Shown here: positions 17,831-27,883 of the stretch, piece after piece | How positions within the stretch are numbered: the stretch's first letter is position 1 | Layout: every line of letters starts with the position of its first letter | Assembly: GCF_024296865.1 (NCBI RefSeq) | Contig: NZ_CP101134.1 | Span: 3,906,001 to 3,970,000, forward strand | Direction of reading: 5' to 3' | DNA from: Sphingobacterium sp. LZ7M1 | GTDB lineage: Bacteria; Bacteroidota; Bacteroidia; Sphingobacteriales; Sphingobacteriaceae | Length of the DNA: 64,000 nt | Position numbers and translations under genes: made by a program | Notes under the pieces: generated by a model | Told to the model about the DNA's origin: nothing | The model's input: the letters and a program-made list of their open reading frames with translations, nothing else | The model's database searches: none

Positions 17831-18388
17831 ATGACTTTTGACGAATACCAGAGTTACTTCGAGGATATCTTAAACAATACCGAAAAACACGAAGCATACT
17901 CATCAAACCCTGACTATTTAAGTTACGCTAAACTCAATTGGTCCAGAATGAACAGATGGTTGAAAAAATTTGAACCATCATCAGAAATGAAAGTATGCAT
18001 TGAAAACATCAAAGATCCTCAACACTGGATCTTAATCACAGAACCTTGGTGTGGGGATGCAGGGCACTCCGTTGCTCAGATCTATAAAATCGTAAAGGAC
18101 AATCCTTTTATCGATCTTGATATTCAACTTCGCGACACTGAACCTTTTTTAATCGACGATTACTTGACCAATGGTGGAAAATCAATCCCGAAATTGATCA
18201 TCCGTAATGATGTAGGACATGATAAAGTGGTATGGGGACCACGTCCAGATGCACTACAGGAAATCTTCGAAACTGAAAGAGCGGAAGGAAAACCCATGGA
18301 GGAAATCAAAGAAAACATCCAAAGATGGTATAACGAAGATAAAGGGGCAGAAATCCAAAAAGAATTGACAAAATTATTATCTGAATAA
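17831..18388 (+). CDS. Thioredoxin family protein (Thioredoxin_9-like)
   Basis: 185 residues with no signal peptide. WILITEPWCGDAGHSVAQIY resembles the thioredoxin active-site region, but only one Cys is present: WCGDA instead of WCGPC. NGGKSIPKLIIRNDVG supplies the cis-proline region. This pattern fits PF14595-like cytoplasmic proteins common in Bacteroidota, whose redox role is uncertain. A -7-like TATTTTTG is at 17807-17814. It is divergent from dnaK. Confidence 0.8.
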   Translation: MTFDEYQSYFEDILNNTEKHEAYSSNPDYLSYAKLNWSRMNRWLKKFEPSSEMKVCIENIKDPQHWILITEPWCGDAGHSVAQIYKIVKDNPFIDLDIQLRDTEPFLIDDYLTNGGKSIPKLIIRNDVGHDKVVWGPRPDALQEIFETERAEGKPMEEIKENIQRWYNEDKGAEIQKELTKLLSE

Positions 18389-18416
18389 AAAAAAGCTGCA
18401 AATGCAGCTTTTTTTT
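18387..18416. terminator. Bidirectional terminator
   Basis: A GCTGC / GCAGC stem flanked by eight A on one side and eight T on the other. It lies between two convergent genes, ending at 18388 and 18441, and can serve both. Confidence 0.88.
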
Positions 18417-18440
18417 ATTCAGATATATTCCAATATAACC

Positions 18441-19127
18441 TTAATCCCTATAATGCCTTAAAATCCCCTTATCAAAAACCGTCCAAACTCCAGATGGCAT
18501 ATTTGCGTTTTTCAAAGCAGCATTAGACCAAGTATTACAGGAATAAAACAAACTGTAAGCTCCCTTAGCCTCATAGAATGCATCATCAGGACCATATTGC
18601 GCATTCGTCTCAATCAAAATAGGTTTACCATCCTCCCCCATATCCAAGGAATTCAGGATATAACTTTTCAGGACATTATACTGATTGCTATCGATATGAA
18701 CTTTATAGCAAAGGTCATTTTCTTCCATCCGTTTATAGTAAGTAACATGCAGGGCAGTTTCACCAATACCCAAACCAGCTACCAAAGCAGTCTTTAAGGT
18801 CAGGTCCTTCCACTCAGGGGTATTCAGGTAAAAGCCCTTATCACCCCAACCAATAGAAACATATTGTTGATTCAAATCTTTTCCTTTATTGTTTTCAATG
18901 GGAAATACCTCTGTCCAGTCCTGTAATTCATTCCGAATGGGAAGCACGATATCGGTATGTACATCATTGGATAGCACATAAACCGTGATATTTTTAGGTT
19001 TTCCCTCTTTATCAGGCTTATCGGCAGAAATCCTTGACAAGACAGAATCTGCCGCAAAGTATAGACCTGCAAACACGATTAATCCAATAAACACATAGAG
19101 AAGGGCCATCATAACTTTCTTCATCAT
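18441..19127 (-). CDS. TIGR02117/DUF2459 family protein
   Basis: 228 residues. An N-terminal hydrophobic segment (about 5-27, MALLYVFIGLIVFAGLYFAA) is a signal or membrane anchor. VLSNDVHTDIVLPI, GWGDKGFYLNTPEW, ALHVTYYKRM and SLFYSCNTWSNAALKNANMP match the DUF2459 family (TIGR02117), first noted near urease genes. The conserved His, Cys and Trp hint at a papain-like fold, but no activity is established. It probably faces the periplasm. Confidence 0.85.
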   Translation of the reverse strand: MMKKVMMALLYVFIGLIVFAGLYFAADSVLSRISADKPDKEGKPKNITVYVLSNDVHTDIVLPIRNELQDWTEVFPIENNKGKDLNQQYVSIGWGDKGFYLNTPEWKDLTLKTALVAGLGIGETALHVTYYKRMEENDLCYKVHIDSNQYNVLKSYILNSLDMGEDGKPILIETNAQYGPDDAFYEAKGAYSLFYSCNTWSNAALKNANMPSGVWTVFDKGILRHYRD

Positions 19128-19170
19128 AGATCGATTAAAGAAATAAAGATATCAATATTGTGGAAAAACA

Positions 19171-19194
19171 AATGGCAGGACTATGCCTGCCATT
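19171..19194 (-). terminator. Terminator of the nucleotidyltransferase gene
   Basis: AATGGCAGG and CCTGCCATT form the stem. On the minus strand it is followed by TTGTTTTTCC, 24 nt after the stop at 19218. Confidence 0.75.
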
Positions 19195-19217
19195 CGATAT
19201 ATTTTTAAAACTTGGTA

Positions 19218-20129
19218 TTAAAATAATTTCTGAGGGTATTCTCCATCAGCTACCAATTTTGAGATACTTTCCTGTACGATTGGTTTATCTTCCATATAAG
19301 TAACACCAAACCATTTCGAAGAAGTTGGAATTACTTTAAAGTCAGCCTGTCCTTTTTTTACCATGTAGTCAGGAACAGAAGGGATAAAGAATTCTGATTT
19401 AGGATTATCACCATTTTCTTCAACAAACTTAGGGAACATCTCCATCGCCACTTCAAAGATTTTAGGAGTAAAGCCCCAGAAGTTCATCGATACACGTGCA
19501 TCCGCTGGCAATTCATTTTTTACTCCGTTCTCTTCAAAGACGATTTTCTTGTCGCCTTCAGCGTTATCATAATAGATGTTCGTTCTTTCCGTAACGGAAG
19601 CCATATGGCCTTCAGGAGTCACCTCACATACACCACGAGAAACATAGCCATAGTCCGACATGGTATTGCCCAATGCAAATCCCATCAAAGACATGTGCTT
19701 ATCATCCGCCTCATTGCTTAGGAAATCAGCCATTTTCTTAAAGGCATCATAACCATAAAAATCATCAGCATTGATTACACAGAAAGGTCCATCAACTTCA
19801 TCCTTCGCACTCATCACAGCATGAGCTGTACCCCAAGGTTTAGCACGTTCAATATCTTTATCGATTCCGAATTTCCTCAAGTTAAAATCTTGAAAAGCAT
19901 AAGCTACCTCGATCTTACCTGCAAGCTTGGCGTCAAATTTTTCACGCATCACGGCTTCAAATTCTTCACGGATAATGAAAACTACTTTTCCAAAACCGGC
20001 ACGGATCGCATCAAAAATGGAATAATCAATAATTGTTTCCCCATGTGGACCAAAACCATCCACTTGTTTTAATGAACCATAACGGCTAGCCATTCCCGCT
20101 GCTAGAACCACCAAAGTTGGTTTTCCCAT
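19218..20129 (-). CDS. Sugar-phosphate nucleotidyltransferase
   Basis: 303 residues. LVVLAAGMASRYGSLKQVDG at the N-terminus is a variant of the nucleotide-binding loop of NTP_transferase enzymes, and GPFCVINADDFYGYDAFKKM holds the metal-binding Asp. The rest fits the UTP-glucose-1-phosphate/mannose-1-phosphate uridylyl- or guanylyltransferase superfamily. The exact sugar cannot be told. A -7-like TATATTTG (20166-20173, minus strand) precedes it. Confidence 0.85.
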   Translation of the reverse strand: MGKPTLVVLAAGMASRYGSLKQVDGFGPHGETIIDYSIFDAIRAGFGKVVFIIREEFEAVMREKFDAKLAGKIEVAYAFQDFNLRKFGIDKDIERAKPWGTAHAVMSAKDEVDGPFCVINADDFYGYDAFKKMADFLSNEADDKHMSLMGFALGNTMSDYGYVSRGVCEVTPEGHMASVTERTNIYYDNAEGDKKIVFEENGVKNELPADARVSMNFWGFTPKIFEVAMEMFPKFVEENGDNPKSEFFIPSVPDYMVKKGQADFKVIPTSSKWFGVTYMEDKPIVQESISKLVADGEYPQKLF

Positions 20130-20185
20130 AATGTAATTTTTTGTTTAGTACTCGATTTTCGTTTGCAAATATAATGTTTTAAATA

Positions 20186-21733
20186 TTATCTCTTTTTGAA
20201 GATAGAGTTTAGGATGCCATTGGCAATCTTCCCTAATAATTTCGCGCCCTCTCTCGCCAATGTCCTGCTCGCCTGCGTCTGTGCGGCTTCCAAAGGTGTT
20301 TGTCTCCTAGATCCAGAAGACCTCGTTTTCCCTGCTGCTTTCTCCGCTTCTTTCTGTGCCGCCTCGGCCTCTTTCTTTGCTTCAAAAGACTTCATGCGCT
20401 CCTCAATGATTTCCGATGCAGTCTGTCTTTCCACTCGTTCTTGATATTTCGAACGGTAATCCGAATTTTGAACCAATTCCTCATATAACTGAGGGCTACA
20501 TGGACCCATTATGGCTCTTGCAGGCACTAAATGCGTTGCAACCACCTCTGTCGGAATACCCTTATCATTCAATACAGTTACCAAAGCCTGCCCTGTTCCT
20601 AATGAGGTCAAGACCTTATCGATCTCGTAAAACTCCGATGTAGGATAAGTTTTCACCGTTTTCCTTAAGTTATCGGCATCGTTCGGGGTAAATGCTCTTA
20701 AAGCATGTTGGACCCTGTTTCCTAATTGTCCTAAAACAGATTCAGGAATATCCGTTGCCGCCTGTGTACAGAAAAACACCCCTACTCCTTTTGAACGGAT
20801 CAATCGAACGATCTGCTCGATCTGCGTCAAGAAAGCCTTCGATGCTCCATTAAACAATAAGTGTGCCTCATCAAAGAAAAACACCAATTTAGGTTTATCT
20901 AAATCCCCAACTTCAGGTAATTTCTTAAATAATTGGGCCAAAAGGCTCAATAAAAATGTGGAAAATAATAAAGGTTGGTCTTGGATATCGGAAATGTTCA
21001 ATAAGGTAATTACCCCTTTTCCATCCACTTTTCCAAACAGGTCCTGTATATCAAATTCTTTTTCGCCAAAGATATGGGCAAGCCCCTGTTGTTCGATAGC
21101 GACAATTTTCCTTAAGATCGTATTGGCACTTGCTGTCGAGATCTTACCATAATCATTCTTGATTTCCTCAGCGCCGGGCCCATCAGAAAGGTAACTCAGC
21201 AACTTTTTGAGATCCGGAAAATCGACGATAGGCAACTGCGTATCATCCGCATATTTGAATATAGCACTCAATACCCCAGCTTGGGTATCGTTCAGGTCCA
21301 AGATACGGGCCAGTAGCACCGGACCAAAATCCTCGACAGTAACTCGCATTGGAGCACCTAATTTTCCGGAAAGAGAAAACAGTTCTATAGGGAAACTTGC
21401 GGGTTCAAAAGGGATCCCAACAGCGTTTCCACGCTCTATCAAGGCATCATTGGTTTTTCCAGGTTCAGCTAATCCCGATAAATCCCCCTTTACATCCAAC
21501 ATGAAAACCGGCACACCGGCATCCGATAGTTGTTCAGCAGTCAACTGCAGGGTCCGGGTTTTACCCGTTCCGGTCGCTCCTGCAATCAGACCATGTCGGT
21601 TCATCATCTTTAAAGCGAGGTTTACCTTAGCTGCTGTTACAATCTCACCATCAAGGATACCAGAACCTAATTGTATAAATGGCCCCTTAGGATTATAGGA
21701 GGCAGTTATCTTTTCAATAAATTGTTCTTTCAT
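20186..21733 (-). CDS. HerA-like ATPase/helicase (DUF853, YjgR-like)
   Basis: 515 residues. Walker A is HGLIAGATGTGKTRTLQLTA (about 33-52), with VFMLDVKGDLSGLAEPG after it. Walker B is KLVFFFDEAHLLFNG, followed by the arginine-finger region VGVFFCTQAATDIPESVLGQ. The C-terminal 80 residues are charged and Ala/Glu/Lys-rich, probably coiled coil, with KTRSSGSRRQTPLEAAQTQA. This is the DUF853 group, related to HerA/FtsK ATPases, of unknown cellular role. It is not next to a NurA gene, so a HerA-NurA resection role is not supported. Confidence 0.9.
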   Translation of the reverse strand: MKEQFIEKITASYNPKGPFIQLGSGILDGEIVTAAKVNLALKMMNRHGLIAGATGTGKTRTLQLTAEQLSDAGVPVFMLDVKGDLSGLAEPGKTNDALIERGNAVGIPFEPASFPIELFSLSGKLGAPMRVTVEDFGPVLLARILDLNDTQAGVLSAIFKYADDTQLPIVDFPDLKKLLSYLSDGPGAEEIKNDYGKISTASANTILRKIVAIEQQGLAHIFGEKEFDIQDLFGKVDGKGVITLLNISDIQDQPLLFSTFLLSLLAQLFKKLPEVGDLDKPKLVFFFDEAHLLFNGASKAFLTQIEQIVRLIRSKGVGVFFCTQAATDIPESVLGQLGNRVQHALRAFTPNDADNLRKTVKTYPTSEFYEIDKVLTSLGTGQALVTVLNDKGIPTEVVATHLVPARAIMGPCSPQLYEELVQNSDYRSKYQERVERQTASEIIEERMKSFEAKKEAEAAQKEAEKAAGKTRSSGSRRQTPLEAAQTQASRTLAREGAKLLGKIANGILNSIFKKR

Positions 21734-21922
21734 AAGTTATAGCCTTAAAATGCTAATTGAAATAATAAATAAAGATATAATTATTCAAATTAAGATTTTA
21801 AACAAAATTATGTTAACGCAATATTAAGAATTCAGATTAAAGAGGCGACTTTTGTAATTTTTTCATAATAAAATTTCAAAAAAGAAACTATTTTAAAATT
21901 TAATTTTATTTTTGTTGCAGAA

Positions 21923-22285
21923 ATGATTACTAAGACCCACATGTTTACAAAGGCATATAGAATATTGGCAGCAAAACTTTGCTTCTTTATCTTCTTCACG
22001 AAGATGCTGATTTCTATTACCCCTATGTTTGTGGATGTACTGGATAAAGGTACAGTCTTACAAGTAGTCATGCAGCTTGAAATTGAGAACACCGCGAAAG
22101 GGACTAACAGCAACAATGAGGACCTGCACGAAACAGGTATCAAGATCTTTAGACCAGGTGACATTGATTTCATGCTTTTCAACCCAACCGTAGAAAATAG
22201 CGCTGGTATTAAACACTACCTGAAAAACGAGAAGAGTATCTGTGCCTACCATGCCTCCGTACCCACTCCACCTCCTAATTGTTAA
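21923..22285 (+). CDS. Small secreted or membrane-anchored hypothetical protein
   Basis: 120 residues from ATG 21923, or 114 from ATG 21941 (MFTKAYRILAAKLCFFIFFT). The second start is likelier because a -7-like TATTTTTG ends only 8 nt before the first. The hydrophobic stretch (about 13-36) is a signal or anchor. The rest is polar and ends PTPPPNC. I do not recognise a family with certainty. It lies 109 nt upstream of the SulP transporter and carbonic anhydrase genes and is co-directional with them, so it may be an accessory to inorganic-carbon uptake (inference). Confidence 0.65.
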   Translation: MITKTHMFTKAYRILAAKLCFFIFFTKMLISITPMFVDVLDKGTVLQVVMQLEIENTAKGTNSNNEDLHETGIKIFRPGDIDFMLFNPTVENSAGIKHYLKNEKSICAYHASVPTPPPNC

Positions 22286-22394
22286 TTCAATATCCTAAGG
22301 GTATACCCTGTTCTGACCTCATTAGATCGACGTCTTAATAGGAATACTGAATCAAATTATCATTTATTGAATTAAAAATTTAAAACGTAGGTTT

Positions 22395-23975
22395 ATGTTT
22401 GGTACACGTACGTCCGCTTTTTTGAAATTATCAAAAAGGGACTTAAAATATGATTTCCCAGCTAGTATTGTAGTATTTTTAGTGGCTTTGCCATTATGTC
22501 TGGGAATTGCAATGGCGTCTGGAGCGCCTCTATTTGCCGGTATTTTGACCGGTATCATCGGTGGTATTGTAGTAGCATCGATTTCAGGATCACCCTTATC
22601 TGTGAGTGGTCCAGCAGCAGGATTAACAGTTATTGTTTTAGGTGCCATTGAACAATTAGGCGCTTATGAAACCTTTATTTTGGCCGTACTTATTGCAGGT
22701 GCCATCCAATTGATCCTCGGGATCATTAAGGCAGGAATGATTGGAAACTACTTTCCATCATCTGTCATATTGGGCATGTTGGCCGCAATCGGTATCACCA
22801 TTATACTGAAACAGATCCCTTTAGCATTTGGATTATCGGAAACTAATGCATTCGATTTTGAAAATGGTGGCGGAATTACTGCCTTTACAAACACAGTGAT
22901 CTCAAATGTCAATTGGGGTGCCACCATTATTTGTTTCCTTTCATTGGCCGTATTGATCTTTTGGCCAAATATCAAGAAGTTGAACAAAATCCCTGCACCG
23001 CTAATCGTCGTATTATTAGGTGTAGGCTTAGGTTTTGCCTTCCAAGGAACTTCATTCGCATTGAGCCAAGGACATTTTGTGAATATCCCAGTGGTATCCT
23101 CATTTGCTGAATTCCAAGGACTTTTCATTTTCCCGGATTTCACCCAGATCTTCAATAAAGAAGTATGGATTGTGGCCTTTACCATTGCGATCATCGCAAG
23201 TTTAGAAACCTTGTTGAGTATTGAAGCCGTAGATAAACTGGATCCTTTGAAACGTAATTCACCAACGAACCGCGAGCTGATCGCTCAGGGTATTGGTAAT
23301 ATTACAAGTGGTTTCTTGGGTGGTTTACCGATGACTTCAGTAATCGTACGTTCATCAGCAAATGCGAATGCAGGTGGTAAGACCAGACAATCGTCAATCT
23401 TGCATGGTGTTTGGTTATTGTTAGCTTTATTGGCCATCCCTAGTATGATCAACTTGATCCCTTTGGCAGGTTTGGCAGCAATTCTATTGCATACAGGTTA
23501 TAAACTGGCAAAACCAGCCTTGTTCAAGCAAATGTTGGTAAAAGGGTTGGATCAATTTATTCCTTTCGTAGTTACGGTTGTTGCTGTAGTGTTCACCGAT
23601 CTATTGACCGGTGTAGGAATTGGTATCTTGGTGGCGACTTTCTATATCCTGCGTGCAAACATGCACAATGCATACCACCTGAACATCAAATCAACAGATC
23701 ATTCAGAGAACGAAACAGCTGTCATCACTTTGGCAGAAGAGGTAACTTTCTTGAACAAAGCACCGATTCAACAAAAACTTTACAATCTTCCGAAGAGTGT
23801 AAAATCCATCATCATTGATGGTCAAAAAAGTAAGTTTATTGACAAGGATGTCATCGATGTCATTAAGGATTTCGAGCAAAATGCCATTAGCAAAGGCCTG
23901 GAAATTGAGCTGAACGATGTTACGTACAAAAGAAACGGCATCGCCAAAAAACAAAAACTTAAAAAAGTAGTTTAA
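22395..23975 (+). CDS. SulP family inorganic anion transporter (probable bicarbonate uptake)
   Basis: 526 residues with about 10-12 membrane spans. The first-half signature is PASIVVFLVALPLCLGIAMA with GAPLFAGILTGIIGGIV and SGPAAGLTV; TSVIVRSSANANAGGKTRQS is in the second half. The C-terminal STAS domain is short (about 430-515, VKSIIIDGQKSKFIDKDVID). SulP proteins carry sulfate, bicarbonate or other anions. The beta-carbonic anhydrase gene 72 nt downstream argues for bicarbonate (inference from context). Start MFGTRTSAFLKL. Confidence 0.93.
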   Translation: MFGTRTSAFLKLSKRDLKYDFPASIVVFLVALPLCLGIAMASGAPLFAGILTGIIGGIVVASISGSPLSVSGPAAGLTVIVLGAIEQLGAYETFILAVLIAGAIQLILGIIKAGMIGNYFPSSVILGMLAAIGITIILKQIPLAFGLSETNAFDFENGGGITAFTNTVISNVNWGATIICFLSLAVLIFWPNIKKLNKIPAPLIVVLLGVGLGFAFQGTSFALSQGHFVNIPVVSSFAEFQGLFIFPDFTQIFNKEVWIVAFTIAIIASLETLLSIEAVDKLDPLKRNSPTNRELIAQGIGNITSGFLGGLPMTSVIVRSSANANAGGKTRQSSILHGVWLLLALLAIPSMINLIPLAGLAAILLHTGYKLAKPALFKQMLVKGLDQFIPFVVTVVAVVFTDLLTGVGIGILVATFYILRANMHNAYHLNIKSTDHSENETAVITLAEEVTFLNKAPIQQKLYNLPKSVKSIIIDGQKSKFIDKDVIDVIKDFEQNAISKGLEIELNDVTYKRNGIAKKQKLKKVV

Positions 23976-24047
23976 TTAATTTAAAATAATTGCAGAAACT
24001 TGTAAGGTCTTTCATTAGACCTTACAAATAAATAAAATCACATAATA

Positions 24048-24695
24048 ATGGGACAAAAAGAATTAGAAACAGGATTTACTCAGATTTTAGAAGGAAACAA
24101 AGACTGGATGGACTTCGTAGCGAAAGATACATCAGGCAGATTTCAACAACTTTCTAAAGGCCAAAGTCCAGAAATCTTATGGATTGGATGCGCTGATAGT
24201 CGTGTTCCTGCGAATGAATTGACGGGAAAGAAACCCGGTGAAGTATTTGTACACCGTAATATCGCCAATATGTGTGTCCATTCAGACATGAGTATGTTAG
24301 CAGTATTAGACTATGCGGTCAATGTATTGAAAGTAAAACATATCATCGTTGCTGGCCATTATGGCTGTGGTGGTGTTGCCGCTTCATTGAGTTCTCAACA
24401 ATACGGCATCATCGACAACTGGTTGTGCCATATCAAAGATGTTTACCGTTTGCACGCTGCGGAGATTGATTCTATTGAAGATCAAGAAGAAAAAGCAAAC
24501 AAACTGGTAGAATTGAACGTAAAGGAGCAAGTATTCAACTTGACCTCTACCTCTATCGTCCAAAATGCATGGAAGAATGGTGCCGATTTAGCAATCCATG
24601 GAATGGTGATCAATATCGGAACCGGTCAATTGATCAACTTGGATACCACCTTTACCAATAATGAAGGTATGGGAACTGTTTTCGCATATGTATAA
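24048..24695 (+). CDS. Beta-class carbonic anhydrase
   Basis: 215 residues. It interconverts CO2 and bicarbonate. Zinc ligands are C48 (WIGCADSRVPAN), H104 and C107 (VAGHYGCGGV), and the catalytic dyad is D50/R52. Length and motifs match the Can/CynT type. It is downstream of the SulP gene and probably cotranscribed, so imported bicarbonate can be balanced with CO2 for carboxylating enzymes. Confidence 0.95.
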   Translation: MGQKELETGFTQILEGNKDWMDFVAKDTSGRFQQLSKGQSPEILWIGCADSRVPANELTGKKPGEVFVHRNIANMCVHSDMSMLAVLDYAVNVLKVKHIIVAGHYGCGGVAASLSSQQYGIIDNWLCHIKDVYRLHAAEIDSIEDQEEKANKLVELNVKEQVFNLTSTSIVQNAWKNGADLAIHGMVINIGTGQLINLDTTFTNNEGMGTVFAYV

Positions 24696-24730
24696 AATGC
24701 CCCTAGGACTATTACCATAGATTAGAAAAA

Positions 24731-24755
24731 GCCCTTCAACAAATTGTTGAAGGGC
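24731..24755. terminator. Bidirectional terminator
   Basis: GCCCTTCAACA and TGTTGAAGGGC-like arms form a near-perfect stem with A-tracts before and T-tracts after. It lies between the convergent carbonic anhydrase gene and FAD oxidoreductase gene. Confidence 0.88.
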
Positions 24756-24779
24756 CTTTTTTATATATCAATATCTTCC

Positions 24780-26054
24780 CTATTTGACAAAGCTTCCATC
24801 TAAATTGATGGCTTTTGCAAATGAACTGGAAAAAAGATCGGCCACGACAGCAAATTGATCCCTAGTCACTTTATTCTCTGGAGAAAACTCCCCCTCAAAC
24901 TTCAATTTGGTTTTCCAATCCTTGGCGATCTGTCTATCTACTTCATCTCCCTTAAAGGCAATGAATTTGATCATGCCCAATAAATCTTTCCACGTCATCT
25001 CATCCTCACGGTAATTATCCAAAAACCATAACTGACTACGGGTATAAATATCATTTAGGACAGCTTTGACATCCTTAAATTTGACGATTTGGTCACCATC
25101 AAAGATGTATTTCCCCTCGACTTCCTTTCCCAAAAAGAAACCAGTCAAATAACATTTTTGGATGGCAGCAAAATGAGGGTCTTTAACTTCCACATCCTGG
25201 TACGGGATCAATCTGGCCTTGAAAGCCAAAAGCTCTGCTTGTAGCTTACGGATATCGATTTTCTTGCTATCGGTCTTGAAGAAAGCTGTATAGCCTGCTG
25301 TAGCACCAATGGCCTGCCCAAAGGAAGATCTGAATCCAATGTTATCCGGCGATTTAGCCATGGATCTCAATCGCCCGATATCAAACAGGTTTTCTTTTTC
25401 AAAGTCCAACAAATCTTTCAGGAAGACCACAGAGGAAGCCCTATCCAATTCTCCTACGGCCAAACTGGTCCTGCTGATTGCCAGCCCCATATCCTTGGCT
25501 TTAGTATATCCACCTTGCAATGCCGAATCCAATTTAAGACCAGATGCCTTAACCAGGCCTGCATCTTCACTGGCATCTACCACCGACAGCACTTCAAATT
25601 TCTGTCTATTGGAAAGGATAATTTCCCAATTTCTTTTATTTCGGGTTACTTTAGATATGCTCTGTTCCTTAATGACGGTCAGGTTTGGCAATTCACGCAT
25701 ATACTTGTCAATGGCATTCCTTGCCAATTGTGGATTAAAATCCTTTTTGACCACCTGAGCCAAGGAATCATCGCGGGTCTTGCTGATTGCCATTTCCATC
25801 AGTATGCCCATCCATATTCCACCATCCAAGTTTTTGTTGCCTTCAATCTGAAGGACTTCGGAAGTGATTTCCTCTGCCAAAATCGGCCTGTCCATCAGCA
25901 TGACGGTCGGAACATTCGATCTGGCAGCCTGTATTGCAGCAGACAGGGCAGTAATGTCCGATCCATAAACGAACATCTTTGGTTTTGCCTTTTTTTGCGC
26001 ACAAACCAGACAAGGAAATAGCAAACAAAGAAAGGTTAGGACTCTCAAATTCAT
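24780..26054 (-). CDS. Secreted FAD-dependent oxidoreductase (FAD_oxidored family)
   Basis: 424 residues with a signal peptide (LRVLTFLCLLFPCLVCAQ). MFVYGSDITALSAAIQAARS is a degenerate dinucleotide-binding motif: the usual GxGxxG is YGSDITA. MEMAISKTRDDSL and VVDASEDAGLVKASG fit PF12831. The protein ends with a VTRDQFAVVADLFSSSFAKA segment seen in such proteins. It is shorter than many relatives, and the weak glycine motif makes FAD binding uncertain. Export of a flavoprotein is itself unusual outside this phylum. Confidence 0.75.
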   Translation of the reverse strand: MNLRVLTFLCLLFPCLVCAQKKAKPKMFVYGSDITALSAAIQAARSNVPTVMLMDRPILAEEITSEVLQIEGNKNLDGGIWMGILMEMAISKTRDDSLAQVVKKDFNPQLARNAIDKYMRELPNLTVIKEQSISKVTRNKRNWEIILSNRQKFEVLSVVDASEDAGLVKASGLKLDSALQGGYTKAKDMGLAISRTSLAVGELDRASSVVFLKDLLDFEKENLFDIGRLRSMAKSPDNIGFRSSFGQAIGATAGYTAFFKTDSKKIDIRKLQAELLAFKARLIPYQDVEVKDPHFAAIQKCYLTGFFLGKEVEGKYIFDGDQIVKFKDVKAVLNDIYTRSQLWFLDNYREDEMTWKDLLGMIKFIAFKGDEVDRQIAKDWKTKLKFEGEFSPENKVTRDQFAVVADLFSSSFAKAINLDGSFVK

Positions 26055-26147
26055 AGTTCCATAATTTTAAATCGAAAATAAGCAAAATCAAACAAGTATT
26101 CGTTATGCTATTATCCATTATATCGTTGAAATAGCTAACTTTGCTAC

Positions 26148-27818
26148 ATGGTAGAAGAAGAAAAATCATTGAATTTTATTGAAGAGATTATCGAAGAGGA
26201 TCTTCGTAATGGGAAAAATGATGGGCGTGTATTGACCCGTTTCCCTCCTGAGCCAAACGGCTATCTTCATATTGGGCATGCTAAGTCAATCTGTCTAAAT
26301 TTTTCTTTAGCGCAGAAGTACAATGGCAAAACAAACCTACGTTTCGACGACACCAACCCTGTAACAGAGGATGTGGAATACGTAGATAGCATCAAAAAAG
26401 ATATTCAATGGTTAGGATTCCAGTGGGCCGAGGAATTATACACCTCAGATTATTTTGATACACTTTACGACTTTGCAGTCGAATTGATCAAAAAGGAATT
26501 GGCTTATGTAGACGACAGCACTTCAGAAGAAATCGCTGCATCTAAGGGAACTCCGACCGTTCCAGGGACTCCGACCGTATACCGCAGCCGCTCTATCGAA
26601 GAAAACCTAAAACTTTTCGAAGAGATGCGCGATGGTAAATATAAAGATGGCGAAAAAGTATTGCGTGCCAAGGTAGACTTGGCGAGTCCTAATATGCATA
26701 TGCGCGATCCGATCATTTATCGTATCAAACATGCACACCACCACCGTACCGGTGACAAATGGTGCATCTATCCAATGTATGATTTTGCTCATGGACAATC
26801 TGATTCCATCGAAAAGATAACCCACTCGGTATGTACTTTGGAATTTATTCCGCACCGCCCATTATACGATTGGTTGATCAACAGTTTAGAGATCTTCCCA
26901 TCTAAACAATATGAGTTTGCTCGTTTAAACCTGAACTACACGGTGATGAGTAAGCGTAAATTGCTTCAATTGGTTAACGAAAAGTTCGTTGAAGGTTGGG
27001 ACGATCCAAGGATGCCTACCATTTCAGGTCTACGTAGACGTGGATATACCCCTGAAAGTATCCGTAATTTCTGCGAACGCATCGGTATCCAAAAGCGTGA
27101 AAACATGATCGATGTCAGCCTATTGGAATTCTGTATCCGTGAGGACCTGAACAAAACAGCTTGGCGCAGAATGGCTGTATTGGATCCAATTAAATTAATC
27201 ATCACAAATTATCCTGATGGAAAGGTTGAAGAACTACATGGCGAAAACAACCCAGAAGTTGAAGGTGGAGAAGGAAGCAGGGTTATCCCATTTTCTAAAG
27301 AACTATGGATCGAGCGTGACGACTTTATGGAAGATGCACCTAAGAAATTCTTTAGATTAGGTCCTGGTCTTTCCGTACGCTTGAAACACGGATATATCGT
27401 AACCTGTACTGATTTCAAAAAAGATGAAAACGGTAATATTACGGAAGTGTACTGTGAATATGTTCCTAATTCAAAATCTGGCGAGGATACATCAGGCATG
27501 AAGGTAAAAGGAACCATTCACTGGGTTTCTGTACCACATGCCAAAGAAGTGGAAGTACGTCTTTATGACCGTCTGTTCCAAGATGAGAATCCTGCTGCTG
27601 CCGAAGACTTCAAAGCATCTATCAATCCAAATAGCCTACAGATCATTGAAAAAGCCTATGCTGAACCTGATCTGGCAAATGCTGAGCTTGGAAAAGGATA
27701 TCAATTTATTCGCTTAGGTTATTTTAACCTAGATAGCAAGAATACAACTGAAGATAAACTTGTCTTCAACAGAACAGTAACATTGAAAGACTCTTGGGCT
27801 AAAGAGTCTAAAAAATAA
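26148..27818 (+). CDS. glnS: Glutaminyl-tRNA synthetase
   Basis: 556 residues, class I synthetase. The HIGH motif is in [19 protein letters not shown] and the KMSKS-like motif is [28 protein letters not shown] and the C-terminal anticodon-binding beta-barrels fit GlnRS rather than GluRS. A -7-like TAACTTTG at 26136-26143 ends only 4 nt before the ATG, so the mRNA may have almost no leader. It is a single gene followed by a strong terminator. Confidence 0.96.
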   Translation: MVEEEKSLNFIEEIIEEDLRNGKNDGRVLTRFPPEPNGYLHIGHAKSICLNFSLAQKYNGKTNLRFDDTNPVTEDVEYVDSIKKDIQWLGFQWAEELYTSDYFDTLYDFAVELIKKELAYVDDSTSEEIAASKGTPTVPGTPTVYRSRSIEENLKLFEEMRDGKYKDGEKVLRAKVDLASPNMHMRDPIIYRIKHAHHHRTGDKWCIYPMYDFAHGQSDSIEKITHSVCTLEFIPHRPLYDWLINSLEIFPSKQYEFARLNLNYTVMSKRKLLQLVNEKFVEGWDDPRMPTISGLRRRGYTPESIRNFCERIGIQKRENMIDVSLLEFCIREDLNKTAWRRMAVLDPIKLIITNYPDGKVEELHGENNPEVEGGEGSRVIPFSKELWIERDDFMEDAPKKFFRLGPGLSVRLKHGYIVTCTDFKKDENGNITEVYCEYVPNSKSGEDTSGMKVKGTIHWVSVPHAKEVEVRLYDRLFQDENPAAAEDFKASINPNSLQIIEKAYAEPDLANAELGKGYQFIRLGYFNLDSKNTTEDKLVFNRTVTLKDSWAKESKK

Positions 27819-27830
27819 TTTGGTTTTAAG

Positions 27831-27873
27831 CCATAAAAAAAGGACAAGTAAATTACTTGTCCTTTTTTTATGG
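27831..27873. terminator. Strong bidirectional terminator
   Basis: A nearly perfect 21-bp inverted repeat: GGACAAGTAA / TTACTTGTCC flanked by seven A / seven T and CCAT / ATGG. It serves both the convergent glnS and DUF2723 genes. Confidence 0.92.
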
Positions 27874-27883
27874 CTCGATAGTT

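Noticed and set aside
20186-21733. HerA-NurA type resection or antiphage system
   Set aside because: No NurA or other nuclease gene is adjacent; the protein fits the DUF853 group and neighbours are housekeeping genes.
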